From: Cytobacillus oceanisediminis
GTDB taxonomy: Bacteria; Bacillota; Bacilli; Bacillales; Cytobacillaceae
Direction: 5' to 3'
Length of the DNA stretch: 64,000 nucleotides
Assembly: GCF_004366035.1 (NCBI RefSeq)
Contig: NZ_SOEE01000001.1
Location: 62,001-126,000, forward strand
The position numbers and the translations under genes are program-made. The notes beneath the pieces were generated by a model. It saw only the letters and a list, made by a program, of their open reading frames with translations. It had not been told where the DNA came from and did no database searches. Below, piece after piece: positions 26,386 to 34,373 of this stretch; positions within the stretch are counted from its first letter, which is position 1, and every line of letters starts with the position of its first letter.

Positions 26386-26406
26386 GGCTGCTCCTAAAGA
26401 GCAGCC
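26386..26406 (-). terminator. Terminator of the YjcZ-type gene
   Basis: GGCTGCTC / GAGCAGCC arms, loop of 5; only a modest T-tract follows on the minus strand. Confidence 0.6.
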
Positions 26407-26426
26407 TCCACAAGATTCATTTTATA

Positions 26427-26597
26427 TTACCAATTTCCACAGCAGCATGCTCCGATAATAATCAATAGAATGAATAATACGACGATCAATGCGAAACCGC
26501 CATATCCACATCCTCCATATTGAGCACCCGCTACAGGATAGCCATATCCCGGAAAACATTGGTCGTAGCCAGCACCAGCAACTGCACCTTTATACAT
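26427..26597 (-). CDS. YjcZ-family sporulation protein
   Basis: 56 aa from ATG 26595-26597. A Gly/Tyr-rich N-terminal half ([17 protein letters not shown]) joins a hydrophobic segment [16 protein letters not shown] and ends CCCGNW. This is the YjcZ/YczN-type small spore membrane protein family. GAGGAG precedes the ATG (TTGAGGAGTGATT). It is alone on its transcript and too short for usual gene finding, but the match is strong. Confidence 0.88.
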   Translation of the reverse strand: MYKGAVAGAGYDQCFPGYGYPVAGAQYGGCGYGGFALIVVLFILLIIIGACCCGNW

Positions 26598-26787
26598 TAA
26601 TAATCACTCCTCAATAAGATTTCTTGGGCATTTTCAATATTAATGTATGTGCTGAGAACTTGACCCGCATGTGCATTTGCCCATTTTTATAAAAAAACGC
26701 TGAACTCCATTATAAACCTTCCCCCATAGCCATTATTAGGGTACGATAACATTAAGGATTCAGAAAAGAAGCGGGGGATTCAAACCA

Positions 26788-27879
26788 ATGAAGAAAAGGA
26801 AGATCGGCATATATTTTTTTATCATCACTTTTATATATGGTTTGTATCATTTGTTTGATAGCCTATCTAAAGTTGAAGGGGCAAATCCAACTAACGTGTA
26901 TCAAAAGTTATCGTCTAAAGAGAATATCAATTACCTCATTATCGGGGATAGCATTGGAAGGGGGTCAGGTGCGACCTCCAAATCAGCTGCATGGTTTACA
27001 AGGCTTGAACGGCATCTTCATAGTGAATTTGAAATCAAGGCCAGAAGGCATTCCATAGTCCAAAGCGGTGCCACTGCCTTTGAAGGCTTATATAAGCTTC
27101 AGCAATCCGAACATTTAGGGAAAATTGATTTAACTTTTATCGTGTTTGGGGAGAATGACCGCAAATATATGGATGAAAAGCAATTTTCATATTTCTACGA
27201 AGGGCTTATCCGGAAAACCAAACAGCTCTACCCTGATACCGAGATCATAACCATTACAGAAAATCCGCTTGATATTGAGGCATTTGTTCAGGCAATTTCT
27301 ATTATTTCCAATCACTATGGCGCAAAAAATGTGGATATGAGAAAGTCATTCGGACAATCTGGATTGCCTGCACAGGAACTGACAAAGGATATGGTCCATC
27401 CAAATGATGAGGGCTATAGAATATATGCAGATACACTAATAAAGAAAATAAGAGAATTAGCCGGAAGTCATGCAGAGATTGCTGAGCTTTCTGCCCCCAT
27501 TCATGAAAATGCGGATATTGAAATAGCATCCATTCCTCATGTTACAGAGGTATCGGGTTCTTTTATTCACAAAGACGGCATTTGGGAGAGCAGCAAGGCG
27601 GGTGACAGTCTTGAATATCAATTTAGCGGCCCTTTCCTTGGGCTCAATATGATTCGAAGCGAAAAAGGCGGGAAGATGGATGTTTTCATAGATGATGTTT
27701 ACATTACATCTTTATCCGCATGGTGGCCACTGACTAAAGAAAGATACCAATATATTGCCAGCGGCCTCGAAAACGGACCGCATCATGTAAAATTTATTGT
27801 GACTAAAGAAAAATCAGTGAATAACAGTACTGACGATGCTGTTATTCAAATTTCCTCCATCCTTACCAAGGCAGAGTAA
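26788..27879 (+). CDS. SGNH/GDSL-fold lipase or esterase, membrane anchored or secreted
   Basis: 363 aa. A signal/anchor segment (about 6-22) is followed by IGDSIGRGSGATS (block I Ser), GATAFEG, GENDRKYM (block III Asn) and DMVHPNDEGY (block V Asp and His near residue 212), a full SGNH hydrolase. The last about 110 residues (from 255) form a beta-rich extension, FIHKDGIWESS-like. The family includes carbohydrate and lipid esterases of the cell envelope. GGGGGA nine bases before ATG. Confidence 0.85.
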   Translation: MKKRKIGIYFFIITFIYGLYHLFDSLSKVEGANPTNVYQKLSSKENINYLIIGDSIGRGSGATSKSAAWFTRLERHLHSEFEIKARRHSIVQSGATAFEGLYKLQQSEHLGKIDLTFIVFGENDRKYMDEKQFSYFYEGLIRKTKQLYPDTEIITITENPLDIEAFVQAISIISNHYGAKNVDMRKSFGQSGLPAQELTKDMVHPNDEGYRIYADTLIKKIRELAGSHAEIAELSAPIHENADIEIASIPHVTEVSGSFIHKDGIWESSKAGDSLEYQFSGPFLGLNMIRSEKGGKMDVFIDDVYITSLSAWWPLTKERYQYIASGLENGPHHVKFIVTKEKSVNNSTDDAVIQISSILTKAE

Positions 27880-27940
27880 TGAAGCTTTTCATAAAAGAAA
27901 AAGAGAAGCTATTATAAACTCAGACTGCAAAAGCGACCTG

Positions 27941-27972
27941 AAAAAAGCCGCCCAATTATTGGCGGCTTTTTC
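27941..27972. terminator. Terminator shared by the SGNH hydrolase and the PTS IIA gene
   Basis: AAAAAGCCGCC / GGCGGCTTTTT with an 8-base loop, with A/T runs on both sides. Confidence 0.88.
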
Positions 27973-27975
27973 CGA

Positions 27976-28473
27976 TTATTTAGCAGTAACTGTCATTACT
28001 GTAGATGTACCTCTTGTTACTGCTCCTGCTGCATTCTTCTCAAGAGAAGCGACCTGGTCGCCATTAGTGACAATGATCGGTGTGATAGTGCTCTTTGCCT
28101 TTTCTTTAACCAGTGCTAAATCAAAAGTGACAAGCTTATCACCTTCACTGACCTTTGATCCTTCGGAAATATGGGTCTCAAACCCTTCCCCTTTCATCGA
28201 AACCGTTTCAAGGCCAATATGAATTAAAATCTCGGCACCATTCTCAGCACGAATGCCAATTGCATGCTTGGTAGGGAACACTTGAACCACTTCTCCATTT
28301 ACCGGGGAAACAACCAACCCTTCTGCAGGTTCGATTGCAATACCGTCCCCCATCATTCTTTCTGCAAATACAGGATCAGGCACTTCTTCCAGATTAACTG
28401 CTGTGCCTGTCAAAGCAGCCTTAACCTCAATTGCTTTAACAGCTTCCTTTTTGCCAAATAATTTCTTAAACAT
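27976..28473 (-). CDS. PTS glucose-type IIA protein
   Basis: 165 aa EIIA-glucose/Crr-type phosphocarrier. EGLVVSPVNGEVVQVFP, KHAIGIRAENGAEILIHIGLE with His70 and His85 (the phosphorylated His), and GDKLVTFDL are the family marks. ATG 28473 has GGAAGGTG upstream. It is free-standing, so it must work with a IIBC partner elsewhere. It lies head to tail with msrB-msrA after a gap of 18 bases, perhaps one operon by chance. Confidence 0.94.
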   Translation of the reverse strand: MFKKLFGKKEAVKAIEVKAALTGTAVNLEEVPDPVFAERMMGDGIAIEPAEGLVVSPVNGEVVQVFPTKHAIGIRAENGAEILIHIGLETVSMKGEGFETHISEGSKVSEGDKLVTFDLALVKEKAKSTITPIIVTNGDQVASLEKNAAGAVTRGTSTVMTVTAK

Positions 28474-28491
28474 GAAAACACCTTCCATTTC

Positions 28492-28932
28492 TTAGTTTGC
28501 ATCATTAAATAATCTCAGAAATTCTTTATAGCCTTCTTCCTCCAGTTTTTCCTTAGGAATGAACCTTAGTGCAGCAGAATTTATGCAATATCGGAGGCCC
28601 TCAGGTCCAGGCCCATCATCAAAAACATGACCAAGATGGGAATCGGCTGATTTGCTTCTCACTTCCGTTCTGACCATATAGTGGCTGCGGTCTTCTTTTT
28701 CGACAACTTCTTCATCCTGTATGGGCTTTGTGAAGCTTGGCCAGCCACATCCTGCGTCATACTTGTCTTTTGAGCTGAAAAGAGGCTTGCCGGAAACAAT
28801 ATCGACATAGATTCCCTCTTTAAATTCATTCCAATATTCATTGCGGAATGGCGGCTCTGTGCCATTATTCTGAGTGACTTCATATTGCATTGGATCTAGT
28901 TTCTGCTTTAAATCTTCTCTGCTTTTTGCCAT
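28492..28932 (-). CDS. msrB: Peptide-methionine (R)-S-oxide reductase
   Basis: 146 aa. [33 protein letters not shown] and the catalytic Cys in [13 protein letters not shown] (about residue 117) are present; the four-cysteine zinc site is absent as in several bacillar MsrB. The ATG overlaps the msrA stop (TAATG), so it is coupled to msrA. Repairs methionine-R-sulfoxide after oxidation. Confidence 0.96.
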   Translation of the reverse strand: MAKSREDLKQKLDPMQYEVTQNNGTEPPFRNEYWNEFKEGIYVDIVSGKPLFSSKDKYDAGCGWPSFTKPIQDEEVVEKEDRSHYMVRTEVRSKSADSHLGHVFDDGPGPEGLRYCINSAALRFIPKEKLEEEGYKEFLRLFNDAN

Positions 28933-29468
28933 TATCTTTCACCCCAATGCTTATTAATAAATGCCTTTCTTCCAGAGCCGGTTTGATAGGAAATGTATCT
29001 ATCCGGATTTTTTTTGTAATAATGCTGATGATAGTCTTCTGCAGGATAAAAGTCTGAAGCAGGCAGAATCCTGGTAACTATCGGTTTCGTAAATGGACCG
29101 GTTTCTTCAAGCTTTTGTTTGGATTCTACTGCTGATTGCTTTTGTTTTTCATTGTGATAGAAAATCGCTGTCTGATATGATTGGCCGCGATCATAGAACT
29201 GCCCTCCTGCATCTGTTGGGTCAATCTGCTGCCAATATAGTTCAAGAAGCTTTTCATATGGGAAAACCTCAGGATCAAATGTAATTTGAACCGCTTCGTA
29301 ATGACCAGTCGTTTCTGAACAGACCTGCTGGTAAGTAGGATTTTTCACATCCCCTCCGGTATATCCGGATATTACTTCTTTAATCCCAGGCTGTTCATCA
29401 AAAGGCTTTACCATACACCAAAAGCAGCCTCCTGCAAATGTTGCCTTTTCAAATAGTTTCTCTGTCAT
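28932..29468 (-). CDS. msrA: Peptide-methionine (S)-S-oxide reductase
   Basis: 178 aa. [13 protein letters not shown] has the catalytic Cys15; YSYxGG-type region [33 protein letters not shown] and the terminal [13 protein letters not shown] fit MsrA. Cys resolving residues are sparse, as in short MsrA forms. First gene of the msrAB pair; order reversed with respect to ypmQ-ypmR-ypmS as in B. subtilis. Confidence 0.96.
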   Translation of the reverse strand: MTEKLFEKATFAGGCFWCMVKPFDEQPGIKEVISGYTGGDVKNPTYQQVCSETTGHYEAVQITFDPEVFPYEKLLELYWQQIDPTDAGGQFYDRGQSYQTAIFYHNEKQKQSAVESKQKLEETGPFTKPIVTRILPASDFYPAEDYHQHYYKKNPDRYISYQTGSGRKAFINKHWGER

Positions 29469-29570
29469 TTACTCCACCTCTTTCGGCACTTTTCTATCTT
29501 TTACTTTTTCCCTTAGAAAGATGATTTAAAGCTATATACATAAGATTAATGAAAAGATTCCTTATATGCA

Positions 29571-29601
29571 AAAGAAACCTCTTTTGTGAAGAGGTTTCTG
29601 A
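29571..29601 (-). terminator. Terminator of the RsgA-like gene
   Basis: An AGAAACCTCTT / AAGAGGTTTCT hairpin with a loop of about 5 just after the stop of the GTPase gene. Confidence 0.8.
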
Positions 29602-29605
29602 ATTT

Positions 29606-30664
29606 TTACATTCTTTTATTCTTTGCTCCGGCGCTCATTTTTTTCCAGCGTTTGCGCTCTTCAGATTGGGCTCTCTTATCCTGTTTTCTGTCCAGATAAG
29701 CGAGCTCCTTTAGAAGCTTTTTATAGCTGTTAAGACGTGCCCTTGATATGCTTCCATCCTCTATAAACCTAGTCACAGCACAGCCTGGCTCATTTTCATG
29801 TGTACAGTCCCTGAACCTGCAGTTTTCAGCGGCTTGCTCAATATCTGTGAAGCTTTCAGAAAGCCCGTTTTCACTTTCCCACAGCTGAAGCTCTCTCATT
29901 CCTGGAGTATCAATTAATATGGCACCGTCAGGAAGTAGGATGAGTTCCCGATGGGTAGTTGTATGCTTTCCTTTATCATCACTAATCCTAATATCCTGGA
30001 CTTTTTGCTTATCCTCCCCAAGAAGGTAATTTGTAAGTGTGGATTTCCCTACGCCTGAAGAGCCGAGTAAGGCGATTGTATTTCCTGGCTCTAAAAACGG
30101 CTTAAGCTGGTCTATTCCCTTCTCTTCAATGACGCTGATTGAGATAACAGGAACACCCATGGCAACACTATCCACCTTAGCAAGCTGATCCTCCAGATCT
30201 TCACAAAGGTCAGCCTTGGTAAGAACAATGACAGGAGTTGCCCCGCTTTCCCATGATAAAAGCAAATAACGTTCCAATCTCCTTAAATTAAGATCCTCGT
30301 TAAGAGAATTAACCAGGAAAATAGTGTCTACATTAGCTGCTACAATTTGCTCTTCAGTATTCATCCCTGCAGCTTTTCGTGAAAATTTGCTTTTTCTTGG
30401 AAGGACAGCATGTATCGTCCCTCGCTGTTCTCCTGTCCTTTCTTTGATGACAACCCAGTCACCGACAGCAGGATAATCTTCCCTTGATGATGCACCGAAA
30501 GAAAACTTCCCTGATACCTCACACAGCATTTCAGAGTTATCTGTCCAAACGCGATACATTCTTTTATGCTCTAGTGCAACACGGCCAATTTGATACTCTT
30601 TTTCTTCATACACTGAAAATGCCTCTTTAAAAAAATTATTAAATCCAAATTTAGTGATTGTCAA
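29606..30664 (-). CDS. RsgA-type circularly permuted ribosome-associated GTPase, second copy type
   Basis: 352 aa. G-motifs come in permuted order: LTKADL (G4), then GSSGVGKST (G1), DTPGMREL (G3). A zinc-finger-like tail CRFRDCTHENEPGC follows, and an OB domain precedes. RsgA acts in 30S subunit maturation. This is an extra-long, diverged form like the second RsgA paralogues of bacilli (B. subtilis has YloQ elsewhere). Start: TTG 30664, seven bases after GGAGGA; the ATG five codons upstream contains that ribosome binding site and is not preceded by one. Confidence 0.9.
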   Translation of the reverse strand: MTITKFGFNNFFKEAFSVYEEKEYQIGRVALEHKRMYRVWTDNSEMLCEVSGKFSFGASSREDYPAVGDWVVIKERTGEQRGTIHAVLPRKSKFSRKAAGMNTEEQIVAANVDTIFLVNSLNEDLNLRRLERYLLLSWESGATPVIVLTKADLCEDLEDQLAKVDSVAMGVPVISISVIEEKGIDQLKPFLEPGNTIALLGSSGVGKSTLTNYLLGEDKQKVQDIRISDDKGKHTTTHRELILLPDGAILIDTPGMRELQLWESENGLSESFTDIEQAAENCRFRDCTHENEPGCAVTRFIEDGSISRARLNSYKKLLKELAYLDRKQDKRAQSEERKRWKKMSAGAKNKRM

Positions 30665-30704
30665 TGTTTGTTCCTCCATGCTTATAGAAATTTAATTTAC
30701 ATAC

Positions 30705-30735
30705 AAAAAACCATAGGCAATCAGCCCATGGTTTA
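30705..30735 (-). terminator. Terminator of the 23-codon gene
   Basis: AAACCAT / ATGGTTT plus an inner GGC / GCC pair, then TTTTTTG on the minus strand. It sits about 50 bases after the small ORF's stop and before the RsgA gene. Confidence 0.8.
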
Positions 30736-30782
30736 ATAATGCAAGGTTCAATAAGCAGTGGAAAACAAACTGGTCCGCTCGA

Positions 30783-30854
30783 TTAAACGATCTCCATTTG
30801 GGCTGTGCCTGAATTATCTGCAATTAACGTATTTGCATAAAGTTCTTTTTTCAT
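30783..30854 (-). CDS. Very short gene encoding a 23-aa hydrophilic peptide (own promoter and terminator)
   Basis: ATG at 30854 starts MKKELYANTLIADNSGTAQM then EIV and TAA. It is preceded by GGGTGAT within the normal window, a sigma-A promoter (30887-30915) and followed by an intrinsic terminator. The peptide is soluble, without a signal sequence, and I do not recognise it. It could be a small regulatory peptide, or the RNA itself could be functional. Confidence 0.6.
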   Translation of the reverse strand: MKKELYANTLIADNSGTAQMEIV

Positions 30855-30886
30855 AGCACATCACCCACTTTCGTTTATTTGTTTAT

Positions 30887-30915
30887 ATTATATGGAATAT
30901 TGCACCAGAAGTAAA
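30887..30915 (-). promoter_or_regulatory. Sigma-A promoter of the 23-codon gene
   Basis: On the minus strand TTTACT (30910-30915) and TATAAT (30887-30892) are spaced by 17 bases; the start codon is 33 bases beyond. It is a near-consensus vegetative promoter. Confidence 0.72.
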
Positions 30916-30979
30916 GCGTTTTTATTTTTAATCATAATTATTTCAAGTAGAAAATTGTTTTAATAATAAATTTGGACCG

Positions 30980-31162
30980 TTGATTTCAGCTGCGGACACT
31001 AAGTGAACCGCGGAGAGGAATGTGAGCCTCTTCAGCTTCGCCTGTGGGATCTCTCACTTCCCTCTCCTCCCGCAGGACATTGAATAATCCGCCCTTATTC
31101 AACACCGCAAGAAGGAAATGCGGCAGCATTTTCAAGGATCAAGTGTCCTACGCTCCAATCAA
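30980..31162. repeat. Dispersed TIR-bounded intergenic repeat, copy 2
   Basis: 183-bp relative of 7046-7224. Ends form imperfect terminal inverted repeats: TTGATTTCAGCTGCGGACACT at the left and the reverse complement of AGTGTCCTACGCTCCAATCAA at the right agree at about 15 of 21 positions. The interior contains an internal GAGAGG/CCTCTC-type self-complementary core. Frames inside (such as 31044-31253) are incidental. Confidence 0.8.
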
Positions 31163-31275
31163 CTCAGTGCCTGTTACTCAGTTTAGCTTTTATGCTATTC
31201 AGATTCACTCTTCCCCATGTCGCATTCACCCAGGCAGAAGCATATGTTATTGAAGCAGATTTAGGAGGGAGAAGC

Positions 31276-32046
31276 ATGGCTTCAGAGAGAAACCGGCAAT
31301 GGTACTTCCAAAGAGCAGCTATGTATGATCTTCTGGCACAGTATTTTAAATATATTGATCCTGCACAATATATTGCTTATTACCATAAACATTTACATTG
31401 CCTAAATCAGGCTATTCAAAAAATGCGTACAAACAACCAGCTGCCTTCTGTAATGGTTCAAGAGAGACAGCAGGCAAAAGTACGGATCTTTCATGGTTCA
31501 CCTGAAGCCGGTCTGGTTGATATTTATGTAAACGGTACAGGTATTTTGAAGAACTTCCACTATAAAGAAGCAAGCAGTTATGCTTCACTGCCAGCTGGCA
31601 AGCATCAGATAGACATATATCGAGCAGGTAACAGGGCGTCCACGCTTCTAAGCAGAAAATTCATTATTGCCGCAGGTAAGTCTTATACAATTGCTGCCGC
31701 AGGAATTGCATTGAAATTAAAGCTTGTTGTTTTAGAAGGCCGACATGAAGTGCCTGCTGGAGCAACAAAAGTCAGATTTGCCCATCTTTCAGCTGATGCT
31801 CCTGCTGTTGATATCGCCGTAAAAAATCGGGATGCCGTTTTTTCCAATATCGCTTTCAGGCAGGCAAGTAAATATATGGCCTTAACTCCAATGACTGTCG
31901 ACTTGGAAGCAAGGATTGCAGGCACCCCCCATGTAGCCCTGTCAATTCCTCGAATGCAATTTCAAGCAGACCAGGCTTACACCCTAATGGCTGTAGGTTC
32001 TATTGTAAATGAGCCTGTGCTTGAAACAATTCTGATTCCAGACTAA
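31276..32046 (+). CDS. DUF4397 domain protein
   Basis: 256 aa from ATG 31276 after GGAGGGAG. The first about 70 residues are helical and hydrophilic (RNRQWYFQRAAMYDLLAQYF). Two immunoglobulin-like DUF4397 repeats follow: AKVRIFHGSPEAGLVDIYVN and TKVRFAHLSADAPAVDIAVK, each with the Ala-Pro-Ala/Val-Asp-Ile core, and a third strand block ending ALSIPRMQF. There is no signal peptide, so unlike most DUF4397 proteins it appears not to be Sec-exported. The gene begins directly after repeat copy 2, whose sequences may provide or disturb its leader. Confidence 0.85.
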   Translation: MASERNRQWYFQRAAMYDLLAQYFKYIDPAQYIAYYHKHLHCLNQAIQKMRTNNQLPSVMVQERQQAKVRIFHGSPEAGLVDIYVNGTGILKNFHYKEASSYASLPAGKHQIDIYRAGNRASTLLSRKFIIAAGKSYTIAAAGIALKLKLVVLEGRHEVPAGATKVRFAHLSADAPAVDIAVKNRDAVFSNIAFRQASKYMALTPMTVDLEARIAGTPHVALSIPRMQFQADQAYTLMAVGSIVNEPVLETILIPD

Positions 32047-32074
32047 ATGGTTCAAATACCCGTTAACAGAAAAA

Positions 32075-32102
32075 GGAATCCTTTGCGAAAGGATTCCCTT
32101 TT
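32075..32102 (+). terminator. Terminator of the DUF4397 gene
   Basis: GGAATCCTTT / AAAGGATTCC hairpin, loop GCG, followed by CTTTTCTC; also near the end of ypmS on the opposite strand. Confidence 0.8.
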
Positions 32103-32103
32103 C

Positions 32104-32685
32104 TCATTTAACCGGCACAAGAAGGGTAAAACGAATATCATCCTGCTTTAAATTAAATTCATCCACTCTTACTTTTACATCACTCTTCAGCTTCATTTCC
32201 TGCAGCGACACATAAATTCGTTCTTTCTGCGGCTGGATTGTGACTCCTTCTGGAAGCTTATAGCGGTCTTTTACCAGCTTTAGAACATGTGATACAGGGA
32301 GATTCAGCTGTCCTACAGATATGGACTTTTGCTGGAGGACAACATCCCCATTCTCCAAGGCTTCCGGTTCAAATGATAATTTCATTTGCAGATCCTGACT
32401 GAAGAAAGGGATTGTGCCATATAATTCAACTTCATCATTCAGAAGAACTTTATAATCTATTGCCCCTGTCAGTCCTTCTTTTTCAAGATAGTGGTTAATG
32501 ACTCTATTCAAGTCTTCTTTATTGGCTTTTATGTTAAAGGGAACATAATTTTCACTATTCTCGGTGATCGCTGTATAGCCTTCATCATCTGCCGGCATGC
32601 TGATAAAAATAAACAGCAGAATTAAGATGAGTGCATTAATGACCAGCAGCGCCAAAAACAGCTTTTTCCATTTGCTATCTTTCAA
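32104..32685 (-). CDS. ypmS: YpmS-family membrane protein (DUF2140)
   Basis: 193 aa with one N-terminal membrane segment (LFLALLVINALILILLFIFI) and an exported beta-rich domain (VLLNDEVELYGTIPFF, VLQQKSISVGQLNLPVS). It is the YpmS family, function unknown, and overlaps the ypmR stop by 11 bases. Together with ypmR and ypmQ it keeps the B. subtilis order. Confidence 0.9.
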   Translation of the reverse strand: MKDSKWKKLFLALLVINALILILLFIFISMPADDEGYTAITENSENYVPFNIKANKEDLNRVINHYLEKEGLTGAIDYKVLLNDEVELYGTIPFFSQDLQMKLSFEPEALENGDVVLQQKSISVGQLNLPVSHVLKLVKDRYKLPEGVTIQPQKERIYVSLQEMKLKSDVKVRVDEFNLKQDDIRFTLLVPVK

Positions 32686-33514
32686 TCATCTTCTCTCCAT
32701 TTCCTTCTGCTTTCCTTTTATACGGAATTTCTTTCAGAACTTCTTCTGTTAGAATTTGATGAACTCGGCCAGCTATTAATTCATATCCTTTGTCATTTGG
32801 ATGAAAATAGTCTGTATATAAAAGATTATCATCGGTATTTTCGAAAATATCATCTATTTCAACAAAATACGTTCCCGGATAATCTTTTAATATAGCCTGG
32901 CTTGTGCCATTCCAATCTTCAAGAATTTCATTTATTTCCGTTATTTCCGAAAACCATTTTAAAAAGGGATTATATAACCCTATTAAAACGATTTTACTAT
33001 TAGGGTTTACCTCTTTAATCGCATCTAAAACATCAATCAGATTTTGCTCATAGTTTTTCTTTTCCTTAGTAAAAGCCCTAAGCTTTAGGTTTGAAAAATT
33101 CTCGCGGACAACTTTCATAACATCATTTCCGCCAATTGTTATGATAACCGCGTCTGCACTCTTCACAACATCTTTTACTTCTTCAGTCCCTAGTTTTTTC
33201 AATAATTGATCGGAACGATTGCCTCTTACTCCAAAATTATAAAAAACAGCGTCTTGCACACTTTTGTCTTTTTCCAGTGACATTTCAAGATATGGCACGT
33301 AACCTCCGCGTTCAGTACTGTCTCCAACCCCCTGGGTTAAAGAGTCCCCTACTGCAGCAACAGTAATATTTCTTGGAAAAAAGTCGAGAGGGATATCCTC
33401 TTTGAGTGCGAGTTTAGATTTTTTCTCAGAATGAATGATTTCGCTGTTGTTTGATGAACTGCAGGAGGCGAGAAGCAGCATGATCAAAAAGATGAAGGTG
33501 AATTTTTTTATCAT
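32675..33514 (-). CDS. ypmR: YpmR SGNH/GDSL lipoprotein hydrolase
   Basis: 279 aa lipoprotein: lipobox LLLASC with Cys18. Catalytic blocks VGDSLTQGVGDST (Ser), GVRGNRSDQ, TIGGNDVM (Gly/Asn) and DYFHPNDKGYELIA (Asp and His) are complete. Envelope esterase of unknown substrate. ATG 33514 has GCAGGTG upstream. It is in the ypmQ-ypmR-ypmS line with its own gap of 121 bases to ypmQ that holds a terminator. Confidence 0.92.
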   Translation of the reverse strand: MIKKFTFIFLIMLLLASCSSSNNSEIIHSEKKSKLALKEDIPLDFFPRNITVAAVGDSLTQGVGDSTERGGYVPYLEMSLEKDKSVQDAVFYNFGVRGNRSDQLLKKLGTEEVKDVVKSADAVIITIGGNDVMKVVRENFSNLKLRAFTKEKKNYEQNLIDVLDAIKEVNPNSKIVLIGLYNPFLKWFSEITEINEILEDWNGTSQAILKDYPGTYFVEIDDIFENTDDNLLYTDYFHPNDKGYELIAGRVHQILTEEVLKEIPYKRKAEGNGEKMIER

Positions 33515-33617
33515 ACTATCACCTGCCTATATAATTCAATCATATTATAACATGTACTTTCCTATTAAAAAGAATTAGCATTGCCTGGAAGGTTCCCTGG
33601 CTTATCCCAAAAGAAAA

Positions 33618-33640
33618 ATAGACCTTTTCCAAGGTCTATT
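33618..33640 (-). terminator. Terminator after ypmQ
   Basis: ATAGACCTT / AAGGTCTAT arms with loop TTCC, followed by T-rich minus-strand sequence; overlaps the ypmQ stop. Confidence 0.8.
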
Positions 33641-34217
33641 GCAAGGCTTTAATATCATTCATTATTTCATCTAATGGAATTTCATTAAGCCCAGTATAAT
33701 ATTTCATAACAGTGCCGTTCTGGTCAACAAGGTAAAAATCTGTTCCATGGATAACCTGATCGCCTGTTTGCGGCTTTTTCACAATGGCTTTAAAATATTC
33801 CATAGCATACTTTTCAATTTCTTCCTGGGAATAGCCAGTCAGAAAATGCCAATTAGTGAAATCTGCATTGTATGTAGATGCAAATTCCTTTAATACCTCA
33901 GGTGTATCAACCTTGGGGTCAACACTGAAAGAAACAAATTCGATATTTTTAATGCCTTCCTTCTTAGCCAAATCCTGAAGCTTCTTCATATTAGCTGTCA
34001 TTGGCATACATACATCTTCACAGTTAGTAAAAATAAAGTCTGCCACCCATACCTTGCCTTCAAGATCCTTTAAACCAATTTCCTGATTGTCCTGATTTGT
34101 ATACTTAAAATCTGCAAGCTCCCAGTTTAACGCGTCCTTTATACCACTCTGTCCGCATGCTGAAAGGACTAAAAGCATAAAAGCTGAAACGATAATGGCA
34201 AAAACTCTTTTCCTCAT
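33636..34217 (-). CDS. ypmQ: SCO1/SenC copper-binding lipoprotein
   Basis: 193 aa. Lipobox LSAC (Cys21). The SCO copper motif is CEDVC (Cys66, Cys70) plus His in HGTDFYLVD near residue 160. Assembles the CuA centre of cytochrome c oxidase and acts in thiol redox in the membrane outer face. ATG 34217 has GCAGGTG upstream. Confidence 0.94.
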   Translation of the reverse strand: MRKRVFAIIVSAFMLLVLSACGQSGIKDALNWELADFKYTNQDNQEIGLKDLEGKVWVADFIFTNCEDVCMPMTANMKKLQDLAKKEGIKNIEFVSFSVDPKVDTPEVLKEFASTYNADFTNWHFLTGYSQEEIEKYAMEYFKAIVKKPQTGDQVIHGTDFYLVDQNGTVMKYYTGLNEIPLDEIMNDIKALQ

Positions 34218-34373
34218 ATATTCACCTGCTTTAATTAGTTACGATGCTAATTTTAGCAAATATTCTTGAAAGAAGAAAGAAGTACTTGTGACAAACTTGT
34301 GAATAGAAGCTTTTGGCTCTTTTTTAAGAACTAGCGGGATAAGCAGGAATCATCCGCAAAAACACATTTCCTT

